Source of the DNA: Trematomus loennbergii
Lineage: Eukaryota; Chordata; Actinopteri; Perciformes; Nototheniidae
Length of the DNA: 64,000 bases
Reading direction: 5' to 3'
Assembly: GCA_012861695.1 (NCBI GenBank)
Contig: JAAOOA010000116.1
Location: forward strand, 24,996,802 to 25,060,801
This document shows positions 61,145 to 64,000 of this stretch, piece after piece; position 1 is the first letter of the stretch; each line of letters starts with the position of its first letter. The notes below the pieces were generated by a model. The model made no database searches. It was given only the letters and a program-made list of their open reading frames with translations, and was not told the DNA's origin. The translations under genes were made by a program, and so were the position numbers.

Positions 61145-63112
61145 TTGACTGATAGCTGACCCTGTGCTAACACTAGGAAATGTTTAGCATATAGTAAGCA
61201 CACAAGATATTAAACAAAAGATTACAAACACATTTTTAGTAAATATGGCCCTTCATGTACAATTATTCCCCAAAGTGAAGGCATATTCTAAATTGTGAGC
61301 ATGGACAGCCTTAAATGTAAAGGTCGTCTTTGGGCTAACTGCTGCTTCGCTAGCTTGTGCAACTCAATACAGTATACATGAACGTTTGTCTATCATTTCA
61401 TATACTATTATAAATAATTATCTACAAAAATATTGTCATTGTTTTTTTTGTGATGCTGTTATTGTTTGAAATTGAAAAACTCTTATTTGTCATGTATTAT
61501 GTTTAGCTTTAATTTGTGATCTAGCTCTATACTAGTAGCCATTAGCACTCACTCCACAGTGGGTCAAGTTCAACTCTCATCGGTTTTGGCATGTAAGAAT
61601 ATTGTTTGTCAAAGATAGTTATAATACTCAACTATTCAATGAATATCCCTTTTAGACATGTTTTTTTATTCTAGAGAGTAAGGCGCTAAGTGTAGCACAA
61701 ACCCATGGATTATTTATTATAAATAATAATTTTTAAAACAAAACAAATAACATAAACTCACTCAATTTCATTAATTTATTGTAGTACATTCGCACTAAAT
61801 ATAGGAGCTGCGTTGTAGATGGCTGTTGCCATTTTGCCACGCCAATCCGCACAAACCCTCAGTGCTCAGAAATAAATAATCTTTCAACGACAATCTCAAT
61901 AATTCATATTCCTTTTTAAAAGCTGCTTTCGTTTTGATTTGGGAACAACCAAGCGTAAGCTTTCGTTCTAAATATTTCCTCAGAGGTAAGAAGAACCAAA
62001 TTGCAAATGAGTGACATTTCTTACTTCCTGTCATCTCTCCTCTGTCCATGCTTCTCTCCTTCCTCTCATCTCTTCTCGCTTCGCTGTAGGGGCTAACGTC
62101 CTGTCTGGACTTGTAGAGTTGGAGATACACACTCACACATTTATACACAGTCAAACACTCAAAGCAACAAGATAAGTACAGACACAGCATGACTGAAAGT
62201 GTGAGACGGCAGGTAGGAGGCAGTAGCTGGGAGGCAGTCGTTTCTCTGCACTTGTTTTTTATTCAGGTGATTGATGGAGATAGGACGGCCTATCTCATTC
62301 TCTCTGTCTCTCTCCCTGAGTGTGTGTGTGACAGAGAAAGATAGAATGTGTAGGTGTGTCAAATGCCTGTTAAAGAGGGCGTTGGCTTTCCATGTGTCAC
62401 ATAAAAAACAATGCTAAGAAATAGTTTGTTCTGTCCATGTATTGTCTCTGTAAGTGTTGCTGTGTGTGACACAAGCTTAAACGCAGTAATTAGGGCATAT
62501 TATGCTTACATTTTTACAATGTAGCATCATGGGATTAGCGCAATTAGGTGTGAAGAGGACCTGTGGACACGCTTCAACATGCAAACACTATGGTACCAGT
62601 ATAGCAAAAACACAAAACATTGCAAACACTGACCCATTTCTGGCATGTGTTTTGTACGGTGATTTTATTTTTTATGTCTGCAATAAAAGTACTATGACAC
62701 CCAACAGGCCGACATAATGTCAAATGCAATAATAATTGTTTTTTAAATTGTGGTGTCGTTGTTGTCTTTATGGCTTTGTTCAGTGTTCAATCTTATTCAA
62801 AGGATGTTCAAGTGCTTCTTATTTAAAAGAACAGCATTTGGTACGTTGTCACTGTCTGGTCTTTGATTTATGACTTTGAAATGTAGATACAAAAATAATG
62901 AAATCTGTAAATGAAAGTATTAAAACTGAGAAGACTATACAAAGCCTCAAAGTGTTCTGTGCAGGAGTTTGTGAAGAACAGATCTGCCAAGTTAAACGTC
63001 TATGGGATTAGACAACATGTTAGCCGACTGTGAATTTAGTTTTTTTAATACAGCTCTAATGAACTAAACCGAAACATTAAAGCTACGTTTTTTTTTGTTT
63101 ACCTTTCTAAAC
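61145..63112. other. Gene-free 2-kb stretch
   Basis: No exon is recognised. AATTAGGGCATATTATGCTT at 62488-62507 resembles a lone family B terminus. Confidence 0.4.
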
Positions 63113-63275
63113 TTGAAGGAATAGTTTGACATTTTGAGAGTTACGCTTTCTTACCAAAAGTTAAACTAGAAGAACAATACTGCTCCAATAATCAAAATAA
63201 GCAGCCGGTAGCTAATAGCTAGCTGTAGCTTCCTATTTACATGAGAGTGATGTTGGTCTTCTCACCATGAGAATT
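63113..63275 (+). mobile_element. Fragment of a widespread fish miniature element
   Basis: GAAGGAATAGTTTGACATTT, TTACGCTTTCTTACC and AGCAGCCGGTAGCTAATAGC match, in order, a dispersed fish element usually starting AGGAATAGTTTGACATTTTG next to TTAA. The terminus here is degenerate, with no clear target repeat. Confidence 0.55.
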
Positions 63276-63589
63276 TGTTTTCACACAAATATTTTAGTTA
63301 AGGACTGGAAACATGAATAGCGTCATTGTTTGTGCTATAATGTTGTTGATAGTATCTTGAATTTACACACCTGAAACCGTAAATGTATGCAAATACTCTG
63401 ATTGTAAAACTGTGACTCCTCTGTCTGGACTCTGCAGGACTGTGAAAGAGTGTTTGGAGTGTGAGTTGTTTCTTACATATCTTTTTTGTATGAATTCCAT
63501 TTGACTTTATTCCAAATGCTGCACCTGCACAGAGACATTTATATATATATTGATATTCAAAATGACTCATATTTCTATATATTTTCAAA

Positions 63590-63735
63590 ATTCAAGATTC
63601 AGGCTTTATTGTCATGTGCACATTAGCTACAGTGTAGATATGGAAATGAAAAACGTAGGTCACAGGCTCCTCCAACAGTGCAACATGAATATATAGGAAC
63701 AAATAAAACAGATCAAATAGTGCAAGAGAGATTGA
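63590..63735 (-). mobile_element. LINE 3' tail fragment
   Basis: ATTCAAGATTCAGGCTTTAT followed by TGTCATGTGCACA and GTGCAACATGAATATATAGG match the 3' tail of a fish LINE in minus orientation. The fragment at 33490 begins with a related ATTCAAGATT word. Confidence 0.55.
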
Positions 63736-64000
63736 GATGTGCATGTGTAAACAGCTTCACATGATTATATGTTTATTTTATTTTATACTGTATTCATTCT
63801 TTATATTTTATTTTGTATCCTCATGTGAACTCTAACCTGTGCTGTGGATTCCTTTTCTGCTTTAAACTGAATTGTCCCTAAGGAGATCTTATATTCGAGT
63901 TTTTTTAGCTACTTCCTTTAAACTGTTTTAGAGAATATAATGTGTAAGAGGTATATAACCGGGTACTCCTTTTGCAAAGAGTCACAATTAAACTTCACTT
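63736..64000. other. AT-rich end of window
   Basis: Nothing is identified. Confidence 0.35.

Overview
The window looks like gene-free, transposon-rich teleost DNA, probably from a percomorph fish. I infer this from long (CA)n arrays, L2-type LINE tails, tRNA-derived SINE fragments, and hAT, TTAA-flanked and PIF/Harbinger-like miniature elements of the kinds common in ray-finned fish. I recognise no host protein-coding exon, rRNA, functional tRNA or CRISPR array. The long open frames are CA-repeat artefacts, minisatellite artefacts or transposon debris.

Layout. (1) 943-5522 is one nested block. An 8-bp-TSD hAT element (951-5514) holds a second hAT element (4210-5291) and a TTAA-flanked element (1025-3741). 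The latter holds a 5'-truncated L2-like LINE (1530-3618, 7-bp TSD), which holds a decayed hAT-type element with a 150-bp CA array. (2) 8064-10510 holds a TTAA element and a hAT-type element. (3) 11136-13420 holds two TTAA elements that share one TTAA. (4) 14094-18220 holds a TCA-flanked element, two copies of a MITE called family B here, and LINE/SINE tails. (5) 20955-26735 holds large inverted arms, a TAA-flanked Harbinger-like element, and a hAT element with a BED-finger relic inside an older palindrome. (6) 28034-31231 holds a 41-bp minisatellite, a relative of the first hAT element, and a TTAA element filled with a 33-bp minisatellite. (7) 33490-36753 holds a LINE fragment, the third family A copy (with a hAT insertion) and a family B copy. 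(8) 41634-46915 holds family B, a TTA-flanked element carrying the first exon of a MADF-domain protein, and rearranged L2 LINE pieces split by a hAT relic. (9) 49229-64000 holds another hAT, more family B, a long-inverted-repeat element, a putative solo LTR and fish repeat tails.

The main interest is insertion history. Target-site duplications and two unoccupied homologous sites in the same window allow much of the order of events to be reconstructed. The family A palindrome shows a paired substitution between copies. The stretches between elements (for example 46.9-49.2 kb and 50.6-52.0 kb) are the best candidates for host intronic or intergenic sequence, but no gene can be assigned to them from sequence alone.
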